Below are positions 9,168 through 18,082 of a DNA stretch of 64,000 bases, piece after piece. The translations under genes and the position numbers were made by a program. The stretch is from the NCBI RefSeq assembly GCF_017377575.1, contig NZ_JAFREM010000012.1, forward strand, positions 62,001 through 126,000. The letters run 5' to 3'. The DNA is from Candidatus Enterococcus moelleringii (GTDB lineage: Bacteria > Bacillota > Bacilli > Lactobacillales > Enterococcaceae). The notes beneath the pieces were generated by a model. The model was not told the origin of the DNA and ran no database searches. It was given only the letters and a program-made list of their open reading frames with translations. How positions within the stretch are numbered: the first letter of the stretch is position 1; every line of letters starts with the position of its first letter.

Positions 9168-10241
9168 ATGAAAATTTTAAAAAGAATCGCTTTATGTATT
9201 TTTCTACTGACTGGCATCGGCGCATTAACTAGTATCACCGGTGAGGCGGCCGAATTTAATTTTGCGGTGACGCCACAAATTCCCGACAACCAAATTGATA
9301 AATCCAAAACCTATTTTGATTTGCAGCTTACTCCAGATCAAAAACAAGAATTAACTGTGAATTTGAGAAATGATACTGATCAAGAAGTAATTGTCGAAGC
9401 GCAAATCAACAGTGCCACCACCAACAGCAATGGTGTGGTGGAATATAGTACCAATGAAATCAAACCCGATTCATCGTTGACCTTCAATTTGAAGGATTAT
9501 GTGGAAGCGCCAGGCGAGGTAACGTTAGCGCCCCATTCTGAAACTGAATACAAATTAAACATACATATGCCGAATGAAGCATTTGACGGGGTGATCGCTG
9601 GCGGAATTACTTTCCAGGAGAAAAGTGCCGAAGAAACGGCTGCTTCTAGTGAAGAATCTTCTGGCTTAGCCATCAAAAATGAATATTCCTATGTGGTGGC
9701 TTTGTTGATGCGCCAAACCACTGAGAACGGTTCGCCGGATTTGAAGCTGTTAGCTGCCGGTGCCGATCAGGTTAATGCTCGGACATTAATTTATGGGAAT
9801 TTACAAAATCCGAATCCGGTATATTTGAATCAATTAGCGGCTCATATGACCGTTACGAAACAAGGTGCTAGCGAGATTATTTACGAAAACACCCAGACTG
9901 GCATGCAAATGGCCCCTAATTCTAATTTTAATCTAGGATTGCCACTGAATGGCGAGCGGTTAAGTCCTGGGAAATATGTTCTGAAGGTAGACGCCTATGG
10001 ACAAAAGGATGAAGCCGGAGAATTCACTTTGGCAAATGCCGATGGTGAAGCAGAAAATTATCGCTACAATTGGCAGCTAGAAAAAGAATTTGAAATCAAA
10101 GCCGATGAAGCGCGAAAACTAAATGATGGCGATGTAACAGTTAAGAAGGACTTTACTTGGTTGTATATTTTAATCGGTGTGATTTTGCTGCTGCTGATTA
10201 TTTTGTTTATTTGGTACAAAAAGAAGCATGAGAAAAAGTAG
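9168..10241 (+). CDS. DUF916/DUF3324 (WxL-interacting) membrane-anchored protein
   Basis: 357 residues. Signal peptide (MKILKRIALCIFLLTGIGAL), then the DUF916 peptidoglycan-binding domain (FNFAVTPQIPDNQIDKSKTYFDL, first 20 residues only of the diagnostic block) to about residue 160. The DUF3324 host-binding-like domain follows to about 320, then one membrane segment near 333-352 and a Lys-rich cytoplasmic end. Such WxLIP proteins are obligate partners encoded with WxL proteins and hold them at the surface. ATG preceded by GAAAGGACGAAACA. The end overlaps the sortase start by 14 bases, which suggests translational coupling. Confidence 0.9.
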   Translation: MKILKRIALCIFLLTGIGALTSITGEAAEFNFAVTPQIPDNQIDKSKTYFDLQLTPDQKQELTVNLRNDTDQEVIVEAQINSATTNSNGVVEYSTNEIKPDSSLTFNLKDYVEAPGEVTLAPHSETEYKLNIHMPNEAFDGVIAGGITFQEKSAEETAASSEESSGLAIKNEYSYVVALLMRQTTENGSPDLKLLAAGADQVNARTLIYGNLQNPNPVYLNQLAAHMTVTKQGASEIIYENTQTGMQMAPNSNFNLGLPLNGERLSPGKYVLKVDAYGQKDEAGEFTLANADGEAENYRYNWQLEKEFEIKADEARKLNDGDVTVKKDFTWLYILIGVILLLLIILFIWYKKKHEKK

Positions 10242-10989
10242 CTACCTGCTGATTTTGGTTTATTGGACAGCGTTGTTATTGCTCTGTTTTCCAATGCTGA
10301 AACAAAGTGTGTTGAGTTACAAATTAAACCAAGTGTCTTTAGCTGAGACCAAAGTGGTTGAACAGCCGTTAAATCAAGCGGAGGCGGTGCAACCGCCAAC
10401 TTTTTCTGAAATCTTGGCTTTTCAAGGAACCGATCAGGCAATCAGCGGCAAGCTGTTGATTCCCAGTGCCCAATTTCTGGTGCCGATCTATCCGACGGTT
10501 ACTCAAGAATCGTTGTTAGCCGGTGGTGGTATGCTGTTTCCAGAACGCAGTCCGCAAACAGACAACGTGGTTTTGCTGGGCCATCACCTAGGGAATCAGC
10601 AGTTGTTGTTTGGGCAGCTGCTGTCTTTAACAAAAAAGGATGATTTGTACCTTGATTATGAGGGGGAGGTCTACCACTATCAGGTAACAACGACCAAAAT
10701 AATCAAGGAAACCGACCTTAGTGTGTTGGAAGAAACCACAGAGCCGCAATTAACCTTGATCACCTGCGACAAGCCGACCCAAACCGATCAACGATTTGTG
10801 GTTACTGCCCGTTTAATCAATCGTTCTTCGGTGACGAATGAATTTGTTAAGACGGAGCAGCGGCTGGAAAAAACCACCTCGAAAAGAAATCGACAAAATG
10901 TGTGGAGGGTTGCTGCTGTGTTTTTTAGTTTAATTGTCATAGGAACCTTGATTATTTTACGGCTTTTGCGAGAGGAGGAAATGCGATGA
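10228..10989 (+). CDS. Sortase family transpeptidase of WxL operon
   Basis: 253 residues. An N-terminal membrane segment (residues 6-23) is followed by the sortase beta-barrel. The catalytic His is in LLGHHLG (119/120), the Cys in LTLITC (180), and an Arg in QRFVV (189). The TLxTC box and this spacing match sortases. A second membrane segment near residues 226-244 is more typical of class C (pilin-type) enzymes, so the class is left open. Its nearest likely substrate is the LPRTGD protein at 6492 in the same operon. The gene overlaps its neighbours at both ends (14 and 4 bases). Confidence 0.88.
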   Translation: MRKSSYLLILVYWTALLLLCFPMLKQSVLSYKLNQVSLAETKVVEQPLNQAEAVQPPTFSEILAFQGTDQAISGKLLIPSAQFLVPIYPTVTQESLLAGGGMLFPERSPQTDNVVLLGHHLGNQQLLFGQLLSLTKKDDLYLDYEGEVYHYQVTTTKIIKETDLSVLEETTEPQLTLITCDKPTQTDQRFVVTARLINRSSVTNEFVKTEQRLEKTTSKRNRQNVWRVAAVFFSLIVIGTLIILRLLREEEMR

Positions 10990-11576
10990 AAAAACGGGTC
11001 ATTGCCCGTTCGGTCTCACTAGGAATGGGGGCGTGTCTTTTTCTCTATTCCAATCATGCCCTCGCCGCGGCCAACATTTACGATCCCATGAATCCCAGCG
11101 AGGCGATTACGCCGATTCCTAATAATGAACTGCCGGAAACTCAGGATTCAGATGCTGAGATTATTTTCGAGTCGACTGAATCATCGGAAACAACTGCAAC
11201 AAGCGAGATGGCAACCACAGAATCATCGACTGAAGCTGCCAAGCAAGAAAAAACCAGCGAAGCCGACAGTAAACCTGATAGAACCACTGAAAGGAAAGTA
11301 GCGGAGGAAACAAAATCAAATGCAGAAATTCAACATACCCAACAATCTGACCGAATGTGGAAGTTTGTCCGTCAGCCGCAAACACCGCTTATGTTAGATG
11401 ATGATTTTTTTAGTGCTGCACCGCTAAATATGCCAGAACCCATTTCTGGCGGGGAGGCAGGTGAGGACACAGCGTTCAGTCAGACTGCCCTTAGTGCCTA
11501 CCTGTTGTCAGGCGTGGCTCTTTATGGCGAGGCAATAGCAGAAGGAGAGACAAAGTTGAGTGATTACTTTGCTTGA
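10986..11576 (+). CDS. Secreted Ser/Thr/Glu-rich protein of WxL operon, unknown function
   Basis: 196 residues. The start overlaps the sortase stop (ATGA) and has GAGAGGAGGAAATGCG upstream. A signal peptide runs to about residue 28 (NHALAAAN). The central part (residues about 55-115) is a low-complexity Glu/Ser/Thr/Lys spacer. The C-terminal part (MPEPISGGEAGEDTAFSQTA and on) has no membrane anchor or sorting signal. No domain was recognised. Its position in a tightly overlapping chain between sortase and regulator implies a role in the surface system, perhaps as a secreted accessory or signal protein; that is inference. Confidence 0.65.
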   Translation: MKKRVIARSVSLGMGACLFLYSNHALAAANIYDPMNPSEAITPIPNNELPETQDSDAEIIFESTESSETTATSEMATTESSTEAAKQEKTSEADSKPDRTTERKVAEETKSNAEIQHTQQSDRMWKFVRQPQTPLMLDDDFFSAAPLNMPEPISGGEAGEDTAFSQTALSAYLLSGVALYGEAIAEGETKLSDYFA

Positions 11577-12996
11577 ACAATTTTTAGCAAAAGACGAATG
11601 GCGAAAATATCGAGTGGTGGGATTGCTGGAGCGAAGTCCCTTTTTTTCGGTTACTAAGCAGGAGCTGATGGATCACCTGGAGATTTCCAGTTATGTATTA
11701 AAAGGGGTCATCGAAGCGCTGATCTATGATTTAGAACGCTATCAGCTGGACCAAGCGATTTTGATCTCCGATGAAGATCCGTTTCTTCATTTAAAGATCA
11801 GCGGGGAAGCCAGTTCGGCATCCCTGCTGGAAAACTATGTGGAGGATTCCCTGAACTTTCAATTGTTTTGCAGCGCGTACATGCAAAAATATAATTCTGT
11901 GAATGACTTCTCAGTTAAAGAGCTGATTAGTTATCCGATTGCTTATAAGGAATTCAAACGCTTGAACCTTTTTTTGAAGGATCACGGGATGCAGATTAAT
12001 CGAAAGTTTCAGTTGGTTAGTCAGGATGAACAAAACTTGCGGCTGTTCGTGACGGAATTATTCAGCCGGATTTTCAAGGATGAGGTGTCTTTGTATGAGG
12101 ATAGTTACTTAGTGAAGCAGCAGATTGCAACTTTGCCGCTGGAGCATTTTACCATGCATCAGCGAAATGACTTGATTCATTATAGCTACGTGACGGATAT
12201 CCGGCTGCGGCAGGCCCATTATTTAAAGGAAACCTGTTTACCATTATTAAATGCCGAAGGACCAGAGCAATTTTGTCAGCCGTATTTCTTTTCCCGGGTA
12301 CCGGCAACTGTTGCGTCAGTGGAAAAACAAGCTTTTACCAATTACTATCTTACTCGGTCAGCAGATTCAATCGATCAAGTAACGGTGGGGGATGCAACCG
12401 CAAAGGAGTACAGTCGGCAATTAGTTGATGCACTAAAAAAGAAGTTCTCAGTAGTGAAGCAGCACCCAGAAAAGCTGGCATATTTTACCCAGCGTTTGGA
12501 TTTTTTGCATTTGCAGCTGAAGGAGCTGAGCTCCGGTTATGAAGATTTGCAGCCGGCGATTGACATCAGCTACTTTCAACAAAATTATCCCGAGATTTTG
12601 GCCTTTTGCCGGCAGTATTTGGAATCGATGAAAAAAACCCAGCTGTATGGAAAGAAGAAATTTGTCTTCTTTAATTATTTGTTGCTGATTGTGAACTCTT
12701 TTCCTAAAGAGGTGCTGTTGCACACAGTGAAAATTCATGCTGATTTTTCTTATGGGGAGTTATACAATCAGTTTATTGAAGGGAATCTGATTTTCTTCCA
12801 AACTGCTGGGGCAATCATCACGGATCGGATGGAAGAAGCCGATATTTTATTGACAGATAATCGTGCGTTAGGGGAGACTTGCGAGTGTGAATATGTGGTT
12901 TGGCTTTCGCCGCCGCGGCCGTTGGATTGGGCCAATTTAGGTCAAAAGATTGTCCAGCAGCGATCAAAAAAATTTATCGATGAAAAGAGGGATTAG
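11560..12996 (+). CDS. Mga-type helix-turn-helix regulator, last gene of WxL operon
   Basis: 478 residues, starting at a GTG with AAGGAG 12 bases upstream and overlapping the previous gene by 17 bases. The N-terminus (residues about 15-75, SVTKQELMDHLEISSYVLKG) is a winged-helix domain. The segment around 110-160 (SVKELISYPIAYKEFKRLN) is a second HTH of the Mga family, followed by a long helical regulatory body. Because it is transcribed with the WxL genes, it could provide feedback, alongside the divergent Mga-type gene at 2020-3519. The effector is unknown. Confidence 0.78.
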   Translation: MITLLEQFLAKDEWRKYRVVGLLERSPFFSVTKQELMDHLEISSYVLKGVIEALIYDLERYQLDQAILISDEDPFLHLKISGEASSASLLENYVEDSLNFQLFCSAYMQKYNSVNDFSVKELISYPIAYKEFKRLNLFLKDHGMQINRKFQLVSQDEQNLRLFVTELFSRIFKDEVSLYEDSYLVKQQIATLPLEHFTMHQRNDLIHYSYVTDIRLRQAHYLKETCLPLLNAEGPEQFCQPYFFSRVPATVASVEKQAFTNYYLTRSADSIDQVTVGDATAKEYSRQLVDALKKKFSVVKQHPEKLAYFTQRLDFLHLQLKELSSGYEDLQPAIDISYFQQNYPEILAFCRQYLESMKKTQLYGKKKFVFFNYLLLIVNSFPKEVLLHTVKIHADFSYGELYNQFIEGNLIFFQTAGAIITDRMEEADILLTDNRALGETCECEYVVWLSPPRPLDWANLGQKIVQQRSKKFIDEKRD

Positions 12997-13012
12997 CCAG
13001 TCGGCTAATCCC
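12989..13012. terminator. Bidirectional terminator overlapping two stop codons
   Basis: GGGATTAGCC, 4-base loop, GGCTAATCCC: a perfect 10-bp stem. It contains the stop codon of the rightward regulator (ends 12996) and lies against the stop of the leftward penicillin-binding protein (13005), leaving only 8 bases between the genes. Confidence 0.7.
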
Positions 13013-15710
13013 CTTCTTCTGCTTCACTGGAGCTGCTAGGAGTTGTTCTTGAAGAACTGCTTCCGGAGCTGCCAGAACTGCGAATATTTAACTCTTTTTT
13101 GAGGTCTTCGATTTGCTGATCAAGCTGTTTGCTTTGATCCTCAGTCGTCTTGATGTCGTTGTTGATACGATCAACATCGGCGGTCAAGGCGGCTTTTTCT
13201 TGTGCATATTGCGCTTCTTTGTTGCGGTAAACGCTGGTGTACTGGTTAGACAGCGTGCCACCGGCCGGTTCTACGTTTTGAACCAAAGCCCAAACTTGCT
13301 GCGCATACTGGTCAAAGGTTTTCCAGTTATCCTGATTGTCGGTAACAATCAGCTCAAATTGGCTTAAGGTTTGAATCCGGTCCGCTAACAGCTGCGTACT
13401 AAAGCTGGATGCTTCAGACACCGTTGGACTGTTTAGTTTTTCTGCAATCAATTCGTTGGCTTTGGTTTTAGCTAGGCCATCAATATTCTGGGTCGTTGCC
13501 GCCAAAGCACTTTGACGGGTAGCCAATACTTGCTTGGCTTGGCTGGAACGTGTCACCAATTGTCCGTCTTGGTTTGTCACTGAAGCAGGCATTTGGAAAT
13601 CGACATCTTCTTTTCCTTCATTTAATAGATCCATCGCTTCTTGGAAAATCTGACGAGTCGCTTTACCGACACTGGCATTATCCTGCGGCTGCGGTGTATC
13701 ATCGCCGGCCCAAACGGCCACTGTGTAATGAGGAGTTGCCCCCACAGTCCACAAGTCCTTCGCTTCATCAGTCGTACCAGTTTTAATTGCCCAATATTGG
13801 TTATGAGCCAAGTTAGTATCTGTGGCTGTTCCATCTTCATCTTGATGGACAGCTTTCATAGTATCAAGGGTCAAGTACGCCGCATCTTCGCTGTACACTT
13901 TCCGTTGCGGTGAATCGTTCAAGTTAAAGATTTCTTGGTCGTTGTCTTTCCGTTTGATGCTTTGAATATTGGTTGGCATGCGGTAGTTTCCTTGGTTAAC
14001 CAAGGTCGCAATTCCGCTGGCCATTTCCTGGGTGGTTGCCCCGTAGGTCATCCCGCCGACTGCGATAATCGGATTATCATCGGCTACATCTAGACCGGTA
14101 AATTGCATTTGAGCCAACGGTTGGTAAACCGGCTCTTGCAATTCGGCTTGGTTGTCCATCGCTAATTTATAAGCGACCACGTTGGAAGACATCGCCAACG
14201 CATTGCGCAAGGTTAGATTTCCTCGTGAACCCATATAAATGTTGTTAGGATAGTTATTGTTTGGTCGATCATCTGAAACAGTGCTGGTTTCCAATAGTCC
14301 GCGCCCATAAGCAGGGGCGTATGAAACTAGCGGTTTAATCGCTGAACCTGGTTGACGATAGGATAGGAAGGCTCGATTGTAGGTATTGCCTTCTTCCCCG
14401 CGACCGCCGATACTTGCTACGACACTGCCAGTGGCATTATCAATCACCGTCATGGCTGCTTGTTTGCTGTAAATATTTTTCTCAGGGTCCATGTTCGGCC
14501 AGCTTTCCATCACGCGGGTCAGGATGTCCTGCATTTGTTGATGGATCGTTGGATCGATTTTAGTTTGAATCTCGTAACCGCCGGATAAAATCCGTTGGTA
14601 AACCTTGTTGTAGGCATCTAGATATTCTTGATTGTAACGTTCTTCCTCTTCGGCACTGTCAAATTGATACTGGAAGCGGAAATCCTGCTGCTCCATCAAA
14701 ATTTTCGTAGCCGAATCTACCGCTAAAGCTATTTCGTTGTCGCCCAAGTCATTATCCAAAGCTTCAGAATGAATGCTGGCAGTGAAATCATCGTTGGTCG
14801 CTTTTTCGAAATCGGCATTGGTGATATAACCTTGGTTTAACATCTCATTTAAGATGGTTTTGCCCCGTTTCATGGCATTTTCTTTGTTGCTGACGGGATC
14901 GTACATTCCAGGATTATTGGTAATTCCTACCAACACAGCCTTTTCCAACAAGGTCGTATCGTTAATTGATTTGCCAAAATAAACCCGCGATGCGGCGTTG
15001 ATGCCGTATGCGCCATTACCAAAATAGACATTATTTAAATAGTATTCTAAAATCTGTTCCTTGGAGAATTTCTGTTCCAAGGCCTGAGCCATCACCATTT
15101 CTTCCACTTTACGGGAAATCGAAACCTCGGGTGTCAGGTAAATATTTTTTACCAGCTGCTGGGTGATGGTGGAGGCTCCACGAACCCCGCGACCCAACGC
15201 GGCATTTAGTCCTACCGTGATCAGTCCTTGGGTATCCACGCCGTGATGCTCGTAAAAACGCCGGTCCTCAATCGAGATCAAGGCCTCAGATACTAACGGA
15301 TCAATATCCTTGTAGCTAAGATAATCCCGCTCTTGGGTTTTCAGCTCTTTAAGTGTATTGCCGTTAACATCCAAGATGGTTGTTGGTCGGAATTGCTTAA
15401 AGTCGCTTTCTTGGATCGACTTCGCCTGCTGCTGTCCGGCATCTACGGCAGTGGTGATCACTTGACCATATTGTTTCAAAAAGAACACGCCTCCGGCAAT
15501 AACGGCGATCACCATTAAAGTTAATACGGCGATGGAAATTTTGGTTACTTTAGATAAACCTGGGCCTTTAGGCTTTTTGGTTTTAGTTGTTGATTTACGG
15601 TTGGTTTCGTTTTTCTTTGGCTTTTGACGTTTTTTGTCTGCCGATACAAAAGGCAGAACCAGCTTTTTCTTGTCTTGCTTTTGACGTCGATTTTTTCTTC
15701 CTTCTGACAT
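13005..15710 (-). CDS. Class A penicillin-binding protein (bifunctional transglycosylase/transpeptidase)
   Basis: 901 residues. A very basic cytoplasmic head (1-55) and one membrane segment (about 57-78) come first. The GT51 glycosyltransferase domain has the catalytic Glu in SIEDRRFYEHHG (E148) and GASTITQQLVKN near 178-189. The transpeptidase domain has the active Ser in RQPGSAIKP (S456), SSN (508-510) and KTGT (643-646). The enzyme polymerises and cross-links peptidoglycan at the outer membrane face. An unusual C-terminal extension of about 200 residues includes a coiled coil (DINNDIKTTEDQSKQLDQQI region) and a Ser-rich end. ATG preceded by AGGGAGCCAC. Most like PBP1a/PBP2a-type enzymes of enterococci; exact paralogue not assigned. 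Confidence 0.93.
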   Translation of the reverse strand: MSEGRKNRRQKQDKKKLVLPFVSADKKRQKPKKNETNRKSTTKTKKPKGPGLSKVTKISIAVLTLMVIAVIAGGVFFLKQYGQVITTAVDAGQQQAKSIQESDFKQFRPTTILDVNGNTLKELKTQERDYLSYKDIDPLVSEALISIEDRRFYEHHGVDTQGLITVGLNAALGRGVRGASTITQQLVKNIYLTPEVSISRKVEEMVMAQALEQKFSKEQILEYYLNNVYFGNGAYGINAASRVYFGKSINDTTLLEKAVLVGITNNPGMYDPVSNKENAMKRGKTILNEMLNQGYITNADFEKATNDDFTASIHSEALDNDLGDNEIALAVDSATKILMEQQDFRFQYQFDSAEEEERYNQEYLDAYNKVYQRILSGGYEIQTKIDPTIHQQMQDILTRVMESWPNMDPEKNIYSKQAAMTVIDNATGSVVASIGGRGEEGNTYNRAFLSYRQPGSAIKPLVSYAPAYGRGLLETSTVSDDRPNNNYPNNIYMGSRGNLTLRNALAMSSNVVAYKLAMDNQAELQEPVYQPLAQMQFTGLDVADDNPIIAVGGMTYGATTQEMASGIATLVNQGNYRMPTNIQSIKRKDNDQEIFNLNDSPQRKVYSEDAAYLTLDTMKAVHQDEDGTATDTNLAHNQYWAIKTGTTDEAKDLWTVGATPHYTVAVWAGDDTPQPQDNASVGKATRQIFQEAMDLLNEGKEDVDFQMPASVTNQDGQLVTRSSQAKQVLATRQSALAATTQNIDGLAKTKANELIAEKLNSPTVSEASSFSTQLLADRIQTLSQFELIVTDNQDNWKTFDQYAQQVWALVQNVEPAGGTLSNQYTSVYRNKEAQYAQEKAALTADVDRINNDIKTTEDQSKQLDQQIEDLKKELNIRSSGSSGSSSSRTTPSSSSEAEEGD

Positions 15711-15898
15711 GTGGCTCCCTCAAAAAAATCATTTTCTTCTAGTTTAATAGATAACAGCAGGAATGACCATGGTAATCGACGCTTTAGCAGCAAAAATTTA
15801 GAAAAATTAAGTAAAATTCCACAATTTTATACCAAGAAGGGTTGACGAAAAGGGGAAATGTCGCCACAATGAGGAAGGAAAACAAAACGAGGTGAACT
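15711..15898. promoter_or_regulatory. Divergent promoter region
   Basis: Separates the penicillin-binding protein from the rightward gene. For the rightward gene, TTGACG (15842-15847), 17 bases, CACAAT (15865-15870) is a modest promoter match. GAGGTG precedes the ATG at 15899. Confidence 0.35.
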
Positions 15899-16852
15899 AT
15901 GAGAACCACAAAAAAATGGTTAATCTTCTGGGGCATCCTGGCTGGTTTGTTTGTCGCATCTGTTGCGGTCGTCTTAACGGGGAACTTTCCACAGTTTACG
16001 ATCCCCTTCAGCGTCTTCGCCAGTGACGAGAAAGAGCAGGAGCAGGCGGAATTACCGAAGCTGCCGGCATTGGCCTTAAAGGATGTAAACGACCAAGAGC
16101 TGCTGAATGCTCAGACGGACAAGATTAACGCGTTGAATGATGGCTTGGAGCAGCCGGACAGTCTGGCCAGCTCGCAGGATTTAGAACATATCTTTTTAAC
16201 CGTGTTTGGCGATGTGGCCGATACGGGTGTTGTGTACGAATTGTATCGCAAGGTGTATCCCATGATTAGTTCGGAGGAAGCCGCCTTTGTACAAGTTGGA
16301 TTGATCGGCTTTGGCCAAACACTGCAAGACGAAGAAGTAGTGACCAATCAGCGCCAACAATGGACCTTTACTTCTGCAGACGGGACGCGTAAGGATTATT
16401 TAGTTGATCTAGCATACAATCCTTCAGAGCTGTTGTCCCTGACGGTTTCAGATGGCACCGACAGTTCGGCGCTATTGATTACTTCTGACGATACTTATTT
16501 GGATCGCTCGGCTGATTTTGAAACAGAATGGTCAGATGTGATTGCCAGCGGGTCGGATGAACGACTGTACCAGCAAATGCGTCAATCAGAATTGAGTCCG
16601 GATCAGACAGAATTTGCGGCTTTGGAAAAAGAAGTTCCGATGAAGGATACGGCAGGATTCTTTGATCTCTATGTAGCAACGCGCGGAGATTTGCGCCAAG
16701 CGTATTTGAACCGCTTCTATCATTCCAACAGTCCAGTTGATGGTGTGACTGATTACTACTTCCAAGTACCAACCTCACAAAAAGAGGCGGATACGTATAA
16801 AGTAGAATATGATCGCCTGCAGCAGCGGATTAATTCGGTGACGAAGCAGTAA
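15899..16852 (+). CDS. Membrane-anchored extracytoplasmic protein, unknown function
   Basis: 317 residues. One hydrophobic segment (about residues 8-30: WLIFWGILAGLFVASVAVVL) anchors an otherwise soluble, acidic domain outside the cell. The body has no recognised catalytic motif; ends in a helical, charged tail (YDRLQQRINSVTKQ). The gene is divergent from the class A penicillin-binding protein, so an envelope role is plausible but not shown. Ends in its own terminator at 16857-16893. Confidence 0.7.
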   Translation: MRTTKKWLIFWGILAGLFVASVAVVLTGNFPQFTIPFSVFASDEKEQEQAELPKLPALALKDVNDQELLNAQTDKINALNDGLEQPDSLASSQDLEHIFLTVFGDVADTGVVYELYRKVYPMISSEEAAFVQVGLIGFGQTLQDEEVVTNQRQQWTFTSADGTRKDYLVDLAYNPSELLSLTVSDGTDSSALLITSDDTYLDRSADFETEWSDVIASGSDERLYQQMRQSELSPDQTEFAALEKEVPMKDTAGFFDLYVATRGDLRQAYLNRFYHSNSPVDGVTDYYFQVPTSQKEADTYKVEYDRLQQRINSVTKQ

Positions 16853-16856
16853 TGAG

Positions 16857-16893
16857 AAAGCTGAGAAGATGGCGACATTTTCTTAGCTTTTTT
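16857..16893 (+). terminator. Rho-independent terminator
   Basis: AAAGCTGAGAA and TTCTTAGCTTT form an 11-bp stem (one G-T pair) followed by a T-run. Confidence 0.75.
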
Positions 16894-17070
16894 CTTTGGA
16901 ATAATCCAAAAGACTTTTAAAAGATTATATAAAACGCTTTCTGAAGATGACCTAAAATATTATGTAAACTTGTATAAATGCCTTCAGGAAGCCTTTAAGA
17001 CTTTGTAAAGACTATTAAAAGTCTATTTGGGAGAAAATTGATCTGTTTACTGTTAAACAAAAGACAAAAA

Positions 17071-17100
17071 TTGTCATACCATTCAAAAATACAATATGAT
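17071..17100 (+). promoter_or_regulatory. Promoter of lipoprotein gene
   Basis: TTGTCA (17071-17076), 18-base spacer, TATGAT (17095-17100), about 35 bases before the ATG at 17137. The preceding AT-rich stretch 16905-17035 carries several AAGACTTT/AAAGACT/AAAAGTCT copies of unclear meaning. Confidence 0.6.
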
Positions 17101-17136
17101 ACTATTAAAGAGAGAAAACGAAAAAGAGGAAACGAT

Positions 17137-17481
17137 ATGAAAAAAGGACTAGTGGTTTGTTTGTTATCGATGCTGCTGCTTTTCACAGGATGTCGCGTAG
17201 AAAAAGCGGCTCCGGCTCCAGAAACTCCAGTTGCTTCAGTGGAAGTGCCGGTTGAGACCAGCGGTGAAAATGAGCGCCAATATTATGCGGAATTGATGCA
17301 GCAATGGGAAGGTGCCGAGATTCAGCGGGTTCGTTATGATTCTTATGATCAGCTGTTTAAAGAGGATTTAGAAGCGAGAGACAATAAACAGTACAGAAAA
17401 GGCAGCAATTTAGAACTGATCGGCTCTCACGTCGACGATGCCGATAATAAGGTTTGGTACGGGTATTTTGTAGCAAGTTAA
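17137..17481 (+). CDS. Small lipoprotein, unknown function
   Basis: 114 residues. The signal peptide MKKGLVVCLLSMLLLFTGC ends in the lipobox LFTGC, so Cys19 should be lipidated and the protein anchored to the outer face of the membrane. The mature part starts with a Pro/Val/Glu-rich linker, then a small domain (YYAELMQQWEGAEIQRV) with no recognised family. The start at 17137 is preferred over an earlier in-frame start at 17038 because AAGAGGAAACGAT precedes it and it begins the signal peptide. Single gene with promoter and terminator of its own. Confidence 0.8.
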   Translation: MKKGLVVCLLSMLLLFTGCRVEKAAPAPETPVASVEVPVETSGENERQYYAELMQQWEGAEIQRVRYDSYDQLFKEDLEARDNKQYRKGSNLELIGSHVDDADNKVWYGYFVAS

Positions 17482-17483
17482 TA

Positions 17484-17524
17484 GTAAAAGGCATGATTGG
17501 ACGAAAGTTTGGTCATGCTTTTTT
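17484..17524 (+). terminator. Rho-independent terminator
   Basis: AAAAGGCATGA and TCATGCTTTT pair (one G-T) around an internal loop, followed by T6. Confidence 0.6.
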
Positions 17525-17672
17525 AGTCTATTTGTTCCAAAGTTGAGGGAGTTTTTGCAGTCATTCATCGTAAAAAAGCCTAATATAGCGGGATGTAAAA
17601 GCATTTTTACGTCTTTTCAAACGGTTTTTGATTTAAACTAAAGACAAAAGAAGAGAAAATGAGGATAAGCAG

Positions 17673-18071
17673 ATGGAAGTTGGAGCAAAGCTGAGAGAAA
17701 GAAGAAATATCTTGCATATGACGCAGGACGAAGTTGCCGAAGCATTGGGGGTGACGCGCCAGACGATCTCCAATTGGGAGAATGGCCGCAGCTACCCAGA
17801 TATCGAGCGAATCATTCGTTTATCGGATATCTACCAATTGTCTTTGGACGAATTATTGAAAGGAGACCATAAAATGGTTCATCAACTGCAAAAAAATACC
17901 CAACAAAATCGTTTCATCAAGACGTTTATCCTTTTATTGTTAGTCAATGTTGTCTTAATGTTAATACTAGTTTTAGCCAGTCCAGTAAGTAAAATCATTT
18001 GGGCGTTAATCTTTCTCTTAATTATCGCGAACTGCTTCAGCATCTTCTACTTAATAATCAAGAAAATATAG
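17673..18071 (+). CDS. XRE-family regulator with C-terminal membrane segments
   Basis: 132 residues. Residues 5-60 are a Cro/CI-type helix-turn-helix (MTQDEVAEALGVTRQTISNW), a form common in Firmicutes where the recognition helix reads TRQTISNWENG. Residues about 86-130 hold two hydrophobic segments (FILLLLVNVVLMLILVL and ALIFLLIIANCFSIFYLII), so the repressor domain is tethered to the membrane. ATG preceded by GAGGATAAGCAG. The next gene, 11 bases downstream, is a small membrane protein, so the pair may sense a membrane signal. Targets unknown. Confidence 0.85.
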   Translation: MEVGAKLRERRNILHMTQDEVAEALGVTRQTISNWENGRSYPDIERIIRLSDIYQLSLDELLKGDHKMVHQLQKNTQQNRFIKTFILLLLVNVVLMLILVLASPVSKIIWALIFLLIIANCFSIFYLIIKKI

Positions 18072-18082
18072 GAGGAGATCTT

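Noticed and set aside
17038-17136. Longer lipoprotein start at 17038
   Set aside because: It would put charged residues before the lipobox signal peptide and lies over the promoter; ATG 17137 has the ribosome site.
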